A DNA stretch of 32,662 nt from Ettlia oleoabundans (Eukaryota; Chlorophyta; Chlorophyceae; Chlamydomonadales), in NCBI GenBank assembly GCA_019693395.1, contig JAAMXP010001822.1:1-32662 (forward strand), in the 5' to 3' direction. A program made the translations under genes and the position numbers. Position 1 is the stretch's first letter; the number at the start of each line of letters is the position of its first letter. Below the pieces are notes generated by a model. That model was not told where the DNA came from, made no database searches, and saw nothing but the letters and a program-made list of their open reading frames with translations. Shown here one piece after another: positions 20,401 through 30,812 of this stretch.

Positions 20401-23057
20401 CCCCGCCACAGCTGCCAAGCTGCCTTGCTGGCAGTCCCCCAATTTGGCCACTTTCAACCCTGTTGCTCCGGCCTACCTTGGGCAGCATGTCTGCCGAGGT
20501 GATGAGCATGTTTCTGGGTGTGGGCAGCCCCGCCTGCTCCATCTGCGCCCGCGTCATGTGCTTGTCCCGGGCCGCATCAACAGCCTGCTATCACGAAGCA
20601 GCAGCGGGGGCAGCAGCACAGGCCAGAAAACGAGGTGATCAATGAGGAACACGCAGCGCACATCTGCATCTGACGATTGCGAGCAGTTGCAATATTGGGT
20701 ATGGGGATACGGATAACAACAGCAGCGCATAACTTGAAACACACAGCTGTGTGAAGAAAAGCGTGTGGCAAAGGCGGCATTGCATGAGTCCAACAAAGCC
20801 ATACACCCCCACCAACAGCTTGCCTGCGGCGAGTTGGTGGCCAGACCCAGCCGCTCGCAGAGGCGTGATGCCAGCGGCATTGCCAGCTCACAGAAGCAAG
20901 TGACACCATCTAGGTCACCCAACTCCTGCACACACATCACATACCACAGCAACACCACAGTGGCAAGGATTCGCAGAACACCATGCAAGAGCCAGAGGCA
21001 GGGAATTGCACAGCACAATGCCAGAGCTGCAGGGCAGGGCCGGGCAAAGCACGGCAATGCACGGTATAACAATGCTGCACAGCACAACAAGGTACCGCGG
21101 TGCTGCCCAACATTGCGTAACAGGGTGAAGCCACGCACCATGCCACTGCCGCAAACCATAGCATAGCGTGGGATAGCAACCACAAGGCATCAATCCGGCC
21201 GGTCAGCCAGCCATCCAGCGACCCTGCCAGCCACAAACCTTTCTGATCTTGTGGCAGGCGTCCAGGCAGCGATCAAACACGGTGTCCGCATCAGACATGT
21301 CCAGCCCCACAAACTTCTCAATGTACCCCTCCTCAACCAGGTGCTGCAGGTCACATTGTGGAGGGCAAGCAAGTCTGACGTCAACACGGCAAGCAGGGGC
21401 TCCCCTGCCAGGGATCAAGCAAGGCGCTGCAGGGATGCAGCATCCGCATTCGCATGACATGCAGCACAGAACATCAGCAGCACAGCTGCAATGCAAGAAA
21501 ACCAGGATGTGTGCCAGTGGCAAACGGGCACAGCCAGGTGCGTTTTGTTGTGCCCGTGTCTTTGTGTGGCCTGAGCCACAGTCATGTTATGTCCCCACCT
21601 TGCTCCAGGAGTCCGGGCCATCAATGACAACTGACCGCACTCCCAGCTCCTTGGCCTTCTCTGCAACCATTGCAAGCACCATCATCATCAGCTGGGACAC
21701 CACAGCAGCGACGCCACCGCAGCGACGCCACCGCAGCAGGGAAGCATTGGGAGTACTGTGCTTGCCCGCCAGGCAGACAAGCAAACTAGATGCGCAACCG
21801 CCACCCTCACAGCCTTGATGAGCAAATGGGTATCGCTGCCAGACCAACGGCATCCTTGATGTAGTGTTCATCCCCCAGTTGTAACAAGCAGGAGAACAAC
21901 TGCAGCCCCCGCACACGCACCAAAGATGAAGCGTTTTGACGAATAGCCAGCAGTGATGAAAACAATGATGGCTCCGCGCAGCACGTGCCGCCGCAGTCGC
22001 GCCCCGTCCACTGACCGGCTGTTCACCTTGTCCTGCTCTCCAGTTGACAGCAGTGGATTGGCGAGAAGGAAAGCAGCAGCACGTTTCAGCAAAACCGTAC
22101 CCTCATGCTTGCAGCCGGCAAAGAAACTGTGTGAACAAAGAAGCAACAACACATTCATTTGTGAATAGCTGGATTGCATGCAGAAGAGACAGCATTCGAG
22201 GTGACGGCATCTGGGCAGGAATTGAGCAGTGAGGTGCGCACCAGGGGCATGGAGCCAACGAGGTTCAGAGTGGGGGACAGCGGAGTGGAGGCCAGCACCC
22301 GCTCCCGCTCAGTTGCCGTCAGTGCCTTGGGCAGCGAGCGAACCACCGCCTCTGACAGGAAGTTTTGAGCAGCTTTGTCGCCCTGCACGTACGCAGTCAG
22401 CCGAGCGGGGCAGGCAGCAAATGGAGGACGTCAGCAGGTGCCGCAGGTGGCGACTTGCTCGCTGAGCTTCCTGGTGGCACACCATCTTGACAACCGGCAA
22501 ACGGCAGCTTGTTCAAAACCTCAACACCTCTCGAATGCCAGGCAACCACGTGCTGAACAGATCGAGCTTGGTGCTCAAGAAGAATGTAGGCGCTCATCAC
22601 GCTGCCGAAGCAGCTGCTGCGCACCAGAGAGGCTGGGAACACCTCCTTGGCGGACCGCAGGCTGCCTGGGGCCAGCTCATAGTCCACCTGAAGGCAGAAA
22701 GACAGCATTGTACGCATGTAATTACAGCTGCACTGTTGGAGTAGGCTTTAGTGGCAAAAGCCAGCAGCAGGAGGGTGAGCGGCAGCCAGGTCTCAGGTGG
22801 CGGTGAGGGCCAGGGTGGCCCCTGGCCCGTAGTGTGCTCCTTACCGATCCCTTGTAGCTGCCTGCTTTGACTGGCATGCTGCTCGCCAGGGTGGAGCTGT
22901 TGAGCCTCATTTCCTCAAAGTAGTTGGCGGCCACTTCCTCGTCCGACATGGGTTTGCCCTCGTCGATACAGGGGAAGGAGCTCGCATCCAGCTTGATCTG
23001 CTGCTGGGGTGCCGGAGCGCCCTTGCCGCCACCTGCCTTTAGCGCGGCCTTCAGCAT
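17465..23057 (-). CDS. Carnosine-synthase-like ATP-grasp ligase
   Basis: Well supported exons are 22845-23057 (ATG), 21599-21660, 21239-21343, 20824-20925, 20477-20584, 20052-20162, 19762-19842, 19421-19501, 19027-19185, 18682-18750, 18341-18419, 17874-18040 and 17465-17596 (TGA); these join in phase. Three exons between 22687 and 21921 are real, but some of their borders are uncertain. The start of the first (22687) and third (22382) blocks and the end of the last one (21921) are clear. The protein is about 650-700 aa. Its pre-ATP-grasp part holds IIVFITAGYSSKRFIF and ELGVRSVVIDGPDSW. The ATP-grasp part holds FPAVIKPIHGAASLGVLRV (nucleotide-binding lysine), MEEYLDGPEVDVDLVF, VYGAVTDNWPTIEPYFNETG and RLIEINCRMGGGPVR (metal-binding E and N). 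The order and motifs resemble animal CARNS1, which joins beta-alanine and histidine using ATP. The real substrates here are unknown. One intron starts with GC (CCGCAG|GCAAGC). It shares a divergent promoter with the lactonase. Confidence 0.85.
21707..21734. repeat. 14-base tandem duplication in an intron
   Basis: The unit AGCGACGCCACCGC occurs twice back to back, inside an intron of the ATP-grasp gene. It is probably a replication-slippage product and has no apparent function. Confidence 0.8.
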
Positions 23058-23656
23058 GTTGCTCTGGCACGTGTGAAGTTACGGACGACAAGGGAAGCTA
23101 CGGCACGCAGGAAACACTATTCGGAAGTGATACAGAAACCTGACAAGCCCGTTTCATGAGGAACCCCTGAGAGAGAGCACCAGGTGCACTGAGCATTAGC
23201 CAGCTGGCAACAATGGCTCCCTGCCTCGCCAGCTGGCATGTGGGTTCCATGGGTTCATAAGGGCTTCTGCGAACTGGCTCCAGAAGCAATTTGCATGCAT
23301 TTCATCCCCCAAGTCCTGCGGTCTGAGGAAGATTGAGCTTCATACTCCAGCAGTCTACAGAAAACCCTCTCTGTTTGTTCAGCGGTTGACGCTGTCGATC
23401 GATTTGCCCTCTGGATCATCGCAGTTGTTGGAAGGTGTGAAGGAAAACCGCAAGGGTGCGCGTGGTCCAAGTCATTTCCTCTGTGGGCCGCGTCTGTTCC
23501 CACGAGTTGCGAGTCTCTCTGATGTCCGTGCAAACCTGCCCACGGCATTTTTCCATAGACAATAATCTCTGGCACATGGCGCCCGCGTTCTCCGGGCCGT
23601 CCAACGCTAACCACCCACCGCCGTCGTTACCGCTCCCGCCGCCGTCGTGCAGCAAA
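23058..23656. promoter_or_regulatory. Divergent promoter region, ATP-grasp ligase / lactonase
   Basis: About 600 bases separate the start codons of two genes that are transcribed away from each other, so this interval must hold both promoters and both 5' untranslated regions. I could not identify a TATA box or a specific factor site. The plus-strand frame stays open back to 23456, so part of the interval may be coding if the lactonase starts upstream. Confidence 0.55.
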
Positions 23657-25608
23657 ATGCTGGTGCTTGTGGGCGGCTTTGGCGCCAAGAGCAGCTCCAT
23701 GGTGCTGCGCCTGGACATTACAAGCGGCAAGCTCTCCACGGTGTCTTTCACTGCAGCCACCGGCATCTCACCCGCCTACTTCAACTGGCAGCCCACCGCG
23801 TCACCGCCTGACTGGGTTTGCGTCACAAACCACGGAAAGACTGCTCCTGGCACAGGCATTACCGCGGTGCGCTGGCTCCCCGATGGCAGCATGGAGCCCG
23901 TTGAGCCAGTGCCAGGCAACAGCAGTTCCAGCGGCTTTGCTGCGGTGCCAGACCCAGATCATGTGGCGGTGAGCCCCAGCGGCAACTGGGTGCTCAGCAC
24001 CGCATACGATCACAACAACATCACCATCACGCCAGTAGTACATGGTGCACAGCCGGGGCAGCTGGCACTAGGGAAATTCATTTCTGTGGAGACTGGCGCT
24101 GCTCCGCACGAGGTAAGAAGCACCGGGGAGAGTTTGCACCGGACGTAGCCAGCTCCTGTTGGGGACATGCATGCCAGTTGTTGCACGCGCCTTTTGCAGG
24201 GCCATTCCCCTCAATCTTTCTGCCACTGCTGAGGAACTGCCCTTTGGCACTCAGCCTACGAGCATTTCCTGCCGCTCCACCTGCTGCAGGTCAAATTTGA
24301 TCCCAGCGGCCGGTTTGTCTATGTGCCCTGCCTAGGCTCCTCCTGGATTGAAATGTTCAAGTGGGATGATGCTAGCGGCATGCTGACGCCGTTGATCCCT
24401 GATGGAGGAGGCAGCAACAGGGCCAAGATGTCGCAAGGTGCAGGTCCCCGCCACCTGGCCTTCCACCCCACTGCCAAAGGAGTGGCCTACACCATAGATG
24501 AGCTGGCCAACACGGTGTCTCGCTGGGATCGGGACCCTGAGACGGGAATCCTGTCAGCGGACTTTGCTGCAGAGCCGCGGCGCATCGTGTCCACGCTGGC
24601 CCCGGGCACGCCGGGTGGCTGCCCCATCAGGCAGAAACACACGGGCCTTGAGGTGCAGGTGAGTGAGCTGCTACTGCTGCAATTGAGTATGGCCAACATC
24701 TCATGCAGCGCACGCTGTGGCTGCTGTGGTTGATCCCTCACTCTCTGCTCACGTGCCTAACTTGAAGGATTTGTTCAACCCAAGGCTGCCTCCCAGCCGT
24801 GCTGCCGCTGAACTGCGCTAATCTTACTTGCAATGGTGTGTCGTGCCTCGCTTTGCCCTGCAGGCGGCCTCAGAGATTGCCATACCCGCCGACGGCCGCT
24901 TTGTTTACGTCACAAATCGCGGGGAGCAGGGCGGTATCAGCAACGTCGCCATCTTTGCTGTTTCCCCTGATGACGGCTCCCTAACGCCCCTGGCATGGGA
25001 GGATGGGAATGGCAGAGTACAGTTCCCACGCATGCTAAGGTGCGGCCCCATCAAGCACTGCCGTGCTTGATGTTGTTGCTGGATCTGCGGTTCTCTGACC
25101 ACTCGGCTTGCTGCCCCTAAGTGCAAGCTCATGAGAAACACTTGTTCTGACCTGCTGTCGTATGGTGTGCGGTGTTTGCAGCTTGACCCCTGATGACGCC
25201 TACTTGCTGGTGAGTTGCTGCTTATGATTGGACCAGCTTCAGCTCCGGTGCAGAGAAGTTGTGGTCTGTGGCAGCATGCAACACGAAGCAGCACCCCTGT
25301 GCTGCAGTACAGCAAAGTGCAGCACAAGCCTCAAGTGCCGCATGCAGCCTGTAGAGAAGCACACCTGCCAAAAGGGAATCCTGTTGGAGCCTCCCTTTGC
25401 CTTGCTTCCAACACCAACCACGGTCGTGACATGCCATTGCTATATGCCTTCTTGCTGTCCTGTGCAGGTGGCCAACCAGGACACCGACAGCATCACTGTG
25501 TTCAGGCGGGATGCCGCCACAGGCCTGCTTACTGTCACAGACCACTTTACCACAAAAGGGACCGTCATTGCTCCCACGTACGTCCAGGTTGTGCCAAGCG
25601 CAGCTTAA
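23657..25608 (+). CDS. Lactonase-type beta-propeller (6-phosphogluconolactonase family), 389 aa
   Basis: Exons are 23657-24112, 24290-24658, 24864-25039, 25182-25209 and 25468-25608. They total 1170 nt and close in frame at TAA. The protein shows the repeated blade pattern of the YbhE/lactonase family: FDPSGRFVYVPCLGSSWIEM, PRHLAFHPTAKGVAYTIDEL, IPADGRFVYVTNRG and VANQDTDSITVFRRD. Family members of bacterial size are about 330 aa and hydrolyse 6-phosphogluconolactone in the oxidative pentose-phosphate pathway; other lactones are possible. The fourth exon is only 28 nt and encodes LTPDDAYLL. The chosen ATG (AAAATGC) starts directly on the first blade strand, MLVLVGGFG. An in-frame ATG at 23576 would add 27 residues rich in Pro and Ser, which is not excluded. 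No clear signal peptide is seen. It is probably cytosolic. Confidence 0.87.
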
Positions 25609-25916
25609 GGCCCCCAATGACGTGCATGCCAGCATGTCCAGCCGCAGAGCGGGGCATAGCTGTGCTGGGCACCAGCCGTGAAGCCCACAGATCCTTGTTA
25701 GATCTATAGGTTACCGTCCCTGCTGCTTTTTGCCTTATGGAGTGTGTATGTTCTATGTCTTTATGTCTTAACGTATGGCTTGCTATCCGCAAATGCTCCT
25801 TGACATTCCTGCCTCCTTCCCCAGGTGATCTGACAACCCGTAGGCAGCCTGCTATAGTAACAAATGCTTCCTCCCATCCCTGTCCAGCATTTTGCTCATG
25901 TTGGTCAGGTCACAGC

Positions 25917-25921
25917 TGTAA
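25917..25921 (+). terminator. Candidate poly(A) signal TGTAA for the lactonase
   Basis: This is the first plus-strand TGTAA after the lactonase stop, 309 bases downstream. It matches the chlorophyte polyadenylation motif and stops short of the opposing gene. Confidence 0.55.
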
Positions 25922-26014
25922 CATCACTGTCCAGCCACACTTGTTTCACTCGCTTGTCATCCAGGCTGAGGCGAGCAACCGGATCATTTGACTACCTTCA
26001 CAACTCCCAAAAGT

Positions 26015-26019
26015 TTACA
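26015..26019 (-). terminator. Candidate poly(A) signal TGTAA for NOL9
   Basis: The plus strand reads TTACA, 17 bases past the NOL9 stop on the minus strand. The stop codon itself also lies in a TGTAA (26036-26040). Either would give a very short 3' untranslated region. Confidence 0.45.
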
Positions 26020-26035
26020 ATACAAGCATGGGAAA

Positions 26036-28535
26036 TTACATTTGGCTTTGACGCACCAGGTTGTTGCGGCTCTTGATGGTCCCCGCCCCCGTGCCTATGC
26101 TGCTCAGGCTATTCAGGCACAAGTAGGGCGACAGATAGGCGCCGGTTTGTAGCAGGCTGGCTGGAAGCTCCAGCTTCCCCAGCTGTAATACTGTGACTGC
26201 CTCAAGTTCCTCTTCAGGTATCGCAGTGAGGATGTAGAGCCGCTGCCGCTTGGCGTCCACAGCACGCACAATGCCAAGGCCCAGGCAGGGCAACAGGGAA
26301 CCACCTGCAGGCGCCTGCTGTTGGGGCCCCGCTGTGCAGAGGCCCACCACTGCGCCGTTGAGAACATAGTGCAGTTGGCCAGGGGGCACGCCAGAGTGCA
26401 GCACCTGCACCACCAGCGGAACATGGTCTTTCCATCTGACACAAGAACGCATGGCAGACGAGTGGCCCTACACTGCAGGGATGCAGTGTGCAACAGATTG
26501 ATTTTGGGGTACTTCACAGTAATCAGTGGTGATCCAGCAATAACACACAACTCGGCACACAGCCAGCACGCTTACATGCACGTCAAGTTCTTCAGCATCA
26601 ACCTCAAACGGCACAGCGGCGGCCAACAGGTCCCCCAACTCGCTTGTGGCTCCTAAGCTGGGACCTACAACCGACCCCGACGCCCCTCGTTTGCGCTCAG
26701 CTGGAGCCGCTGCCGCCACACCGCACTGGTCTATGCACTGTTGCGCCAGAGCCTCCCATTGCAGCGCTCGCTGCTCCACCGCATTCAGTCGCCCCCGGGG
26801 GCCGCCGGCACCACCACTCATGCCAGTCGCTGCCAATGTGGCGTCTGAGGCAGCAGCACCCAGCGTTGCTGCGCTGCGGGCGGATGTGTCGGACACTGTT
26901 GGCTGTGACGCTGCTTGCTCTCCGTCACCACCCAGCCCTGGCAGCAACCACTGCGCCGGCTCTAGTTGCTGCTGCTGCTGCTGCCCAAGTGTATTGCCAT
27001 CCAACCAGAAGGCGCCAGGTGGCAGGTTCTTCTTTGGGTTGGAAGCTGCGATCTGCACAAGGTGGCTGACGGGAATGCTCTGCAGCAACTCCACCAAAAC
27101 ATCAAACCCCATGCCCTTCACCCATCCGTGCGTGTTGACCACCAACGGCGGCAGCTGCTGGCCCTGGTGCTGGACGGGGTGGCCTGTAGGGTGCTCTTCA
27201 GGCACAACCGCTGGTGCCTCCTGCGAAGCTGAGACAGCTGCCGCATGCTGGTAGTACCAGTTGTACAGCTCCCGGCTGTACTGCAAGTACCGCACAGGGT
27301 CGCTAGCTGGGGAGGTGTCTCCCATGAAGAAAGCAGCGGCGGGCCGCCGCAGGTGCATGTGGGGCGGGCCCAGCACTGGGTGGCGAAGCAATGTGAGGGA
27401 CAGGAGGCCAGGAGGCGTGAACTCTGGCTGCCCGCAGTCTGCACGCACAGAAGGTACACGGGATGGTGGTAACGTGTGTGTTCTGAGCGCACTAAGAAGT
27501 GGCCCACACCAGGGCGGCATGCCACTCTCGGCAGCATTGCTGCCTTCGTCAGTTGGTTGCTGCTTGCTGTGCTGTCATGTCCACAAAATACGTCCAACCT
27601 CCCAATACACAACAATCCATATGAATCAAACATCCAGAGACGATGCAGGTACCTGTGTCCAAGTAAGCCACGCAAGGGTGCCTGTTGAGCAGGGAGTTGA
27701 CTAAGAAGCGTGCAAAGGTTGACTTGCCGACCTTCTTGGCGCCACACACCACAATGACAGGCGGCCCCGGCCCCTGCTGCACCTGCTGCGCTAGGCTTTC
27801 ATCCAGCTCGCCCGCTGCTTGTTGCCACAGGGGTGGTAACGCCGATGCAGATGCTGGTGCTCCAGGATCGGTGGCCAACCAGGCTTCGAACCCCAGCTGC
27901 CTGCCACTGCTGCTGGCCTCGCCAGGGTTGGCCCCCGACTGCTGCTGGCCTGCCCGACCCGCAAGTGGTGTGCCGGGCGGCCCTGACGACACACATGCTG
28001 CGCAGCTGTCGGCGCTACCCAAGTTGCGTGTCAGTTTGAAAACCGTTGTGCCGCTGGCTGCCAGGGGAACAGTGCCCAGCGCTGCACCCGGCTCCAGCAC
28101 AAGTGCCCCTCCACACCGCTCATCCGCGCACACATCAGTGCTGCCGCTTGCTGCGGTGAGAATGCTGCCGAAGGCCGCCACCTCGCCGCTCTGCACCGTC
28201 AACCTGGCTTGCCCCACCAGCCGCAGTGCCTGTCGGGGGCAGAGGAGGGGTCAAGGTAGATGCATGAGCATGGCTATGACGCTGTGGGAGGATCCATCCA
28301 TTTACCTGCCCCGGCGCTCATGGCTTACACAAGCAAGCGCCAAAATAGAGCAGCTGAAGAGGGCATGACTCACCTGGCCAGCTGGCAGGGTGACTGTGAC
28401 GCCATCGGCAGACCAGGACAGGTGTGAGGCGTCGCCGCCGCCAGCAGCATTTCGCCGCCCCTGCTGGGAGGTAGCCCGCTTGGCCGTCTGCTCCTCGGCA
28501 GCCGGCGCGGACTTCCTCTTTTTCTTGGAGCCCAT
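26036..28535 (-). CDS. NOL9: Polynucleotide 5'-hydroxyl kinase NOL9/GRC3, about 677 aa
   Basis: Exons in order are 28374-28535, 27653-28229, 26576-27438 and 26036-26467. They total 2034 nt and are in frame. The last acceptor (TGTAG at 26468-26470) was chosen on phase; the stronger-looking TGTCAG a little downstream breaks the frame. The N-terminus is a basic nuclear signal, MGSKKKRKSA. Walker A is GAKKVGKST at residues 217-225. It is followed by the Clp1-family motif DTDCGQPEFTPPG at the exon 2/3 join, then VVNTHGWVKGMGFDVLVELL, and the C-terminal block PPGQLHYVLNGAVVGLC. NOL9/Grc3 phosphorylates 5'-hydroxyl RNA ends after ITS2 cleavage in large-subunit rRNA maturation, in the nucleolus. After SNPKKNLPPGAFWLDG there is an insert of about 130 residues rich in Q, A, S and G, including a six-glutamine run coded by CTG/CAG repeats near 26966-26985. 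The NOL9 identity is preferred over CLP1 because of the size and the N- and C-terminal blocks. Confidence 0.88.
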
Positions 28536-28805
28536 ATGAAGCAGGTGCGATTGCTTTTCAGGCGCACAAGCCGCTACAGGGAGGAACGACCGATTTAGAC
28601 AAGCGCTCAGACAAGCCCGGTAGGACGGATGGCCTTGAAGATCGCCTCAAAAAGGTTTGCTCACACAAATAAACATATGCATGCATGTCCAAGTATGCCG
28701 CAAGGAATTGCAAGGAGGAAAAAACGGAGACGATGGACACACGACTCCTTGTGCCGTATTCATTTCAGATCGGAACATTGCATTGCTTCTCTTAATATCA
28801 GCGCG
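28536..28805. promoter_or_regulatory. Compact divergent promoter, NOL9 / HisA
   Basis: Only 270 bases separate the two start codons, so both genes must use overlapping control sequence and short leaders. No specific element was recognised. Confidence 0.6.
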
Positions 28806-30812
28806 ATGCAGCAGGCCGTTGGCGCCAGGCAGCTTGGTGCTGGCCCCGCCTCAGCTAGGGCAGTGCGCAGCAGGGCTTCTGTTGTGGCTACAGCCCGCGC
28901 TACGCAATTTAGGCCCTGCATAGACATACACAAGGTGGATACGGGGCATGTAGCGCGGGGTGGTCACCGCCCACACGCCGCCACACGCCGCACACTGGTT
29001 GCGCGGCTTGCTTGCCTGAACCAGAGGCAGGCTTGTGGGCAGGTCTGCATACTGAGCAATGCTGAACTGTTGCACTGTGCAGGGCAAGGTTAAACAGATT
29101 GTGGGGTCAACGCTGCAAGACCTGCAGAGGTAGGGGCGTTCTGCTGCCGCCACACTGCTGCTCCATTTACACACGTACTTTGCCTGTGACCCAGCCAACC
29201 TACTCCCCTAGCCTCCCACTTCTTCAATGCTACCTGCAGCGGCGGTGAGCAGCAGCTGAAGACCAATTTTGAGTCTGAACAGCCATCCGACTGGTACGCT
29301 GAGCTGTACCGCACCGATGAGCTGGCGGGCGGCCACGTCATCATGCTGGGTGCTGACGATGCCAGCAAGGCAGCGGCCTTTGCTGCACTGGCGGCCTACC
29401 CCGGTGGACTGCAGCTGGGCGGCGGTGTGACCACTAATAATGCGGTGGATTATCTGGATGCGGGGGCCAGCCACGTCATCGTCACATCCTTTGTGTTTAG
29501 AGACGGCAAGCTGGAGGAGGACCGACTTGCTGAGCTGGTGAGCAGATGAAGCATAGTCTCGGTCTTGAATTCCACAGCTGATGACGAGGTCTGCCATGAC
29601 CCTGCCACTTGGCTGTCTGGGCCCTTGTAGTGGCTTGTGTAGGGCTGCGTACGATCTGCATGGGGGCGTGATGCCTCCTTTGGCGCAGCCGCCCACTCAC
29701 CCTACTAATTGCATCACTGTTCTTCCATGCGCACCTTCCCCCGCAGGTGAAGCTGGTGGGCAAGCAGCGGTTAGTTCTGGATCTGAGCTGTCGCAGGAAG
29801 GAGGACGGGCAGTATTATGTTGTTACTGACCGCTGGCAGAAATTCAGCGAGCTGGCATTAAGGTGCGGGGCTTGGTGATGGGCACATCACCCTATATGGT
29901 ATGATGTTGCACAGTACGCTGCGATGGGGATCTGCATTGCGTTGGTGCCGAGACGGCGCAGGGCATAATTGCATGTTTGTGCGAATCTGTGCCAGCATCG
30001 GCATCACGGTTTTGCGCCAGGCCTGCTGCAAACGCGCTAGAGCTTGGCTCCTTGTCTGACCGGCCTATCGTGACCTGCCGTTCCTCTGCTGTGCTTGCAG
30101 CCCTGCCAGCCTGGCGAAGCTTGCACAATCGTGTGACGAGTTTTTGGTGCATGGTGTTGATGTTGAGGGCATGCAGCTGGGTATTGACGATGAGCTTGTG
30201 CGCCTGCTGGGCGCCTGGTCACCCATACCCGTCACCTACGCAGGCGGTGCACGCTCGCTGGTGAGGGGGCATGTGCCTCGGGGACTCGTTCATGGCTGCC
30301 TGGGGCTTGCGTTGGATGCCGTTTGGCTGTTAGCTCAGTTTGCTAGTTGGTATCATGGTGGCACATTTGTTTGCTTTCGCACCCGATCCCACACGGACCC
30401 CATCCCCACCCACAGACTACCGTTACTGTCATTTTTTAGTTCGTACTTGAGTTCCAATGAAAGTGCGGTCTGGTGGCTGCTTGCCCTCCCACTTTGACAG
30501 GAGGATCTGGAGCGTGTGAGGGTGGCTGGCAGCGGCCGTGTGGACATCACCGTTGGCAGCGCTCTGGACATCTTTGGTGGCCAGCTGCCCTATGCAGATG
30601 TGGTGGCATGGCACAGACAGCAGCAGGCAGCAGCATTGGGCCAGCAGCCGCCGCAGCATCCAGGCGGCAGCAGCGGCGGCGGCGGCGGCAGCAGTGGGGC
30701 AAGCAGCATGCTTGGCGAGCCGCAGCCAGATGGCACCATCCTGTTCCGGGACATTCACTTGAAGGGGCAAGCCAAGGTTGCGCCCGATGGCTCATACATC
30801 TACAGCTTCTAA
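28806..30812 (+). CDS. HISN3: Plastid HisA isomerase of histidine biosynthesis, 353 aa
   Basis: Exons are 28806-28934, 29083-29129, 29240-29537, 29747-29862, 30101-30260 and 30501-30812. They total 1062 nt and close in frame at TAA. The enzyme isomerises ProFAR to PRFAR (5'-phosphoribosylformimino-AICAR-phosphate), the fourth step of histidine synthesis. It has the (beta-alpha)8 fold of the eukaryotic His6/HISN3 type: [96 protein letters not shown] and [17 protein letters not shown]. Residues 1-34 are rich in A, R and S without acidic residues, fitting a chloroplast transit peptide. After the usual end (DVVAWHRQQ) there is an extra tail of roughly 60 residues. It has a Gly/Ser linker coded by GGC/AGC repeats, then [20 protein letters not shown]. 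Confidence 0.94.

Larger units (their letters stand above)
25609..26035. other. Tail-to-tail 3' region of lactonase and NOL9
   Basis: These 427 bases lie between two convergent stop codons. They hold both 3' untranslated regions and two facing TGTAA motifs about 93 bases apart. No gene is seen. Confidence 0.7.

Noticed and set aside
20554..21183. 209-codon open frame on the minus strand
   Set aside because: It runs through introns of the ATP-grasp gene; only the short exon at 20824-20925 within it shows conserved protein sequence.
27685..28368. 227-codon open frame on the plus strand
   Set aside because: It lies antisense to NOL9 exon 2 and is a shadow of its GC-rich codon pattern; it shows no family motif.
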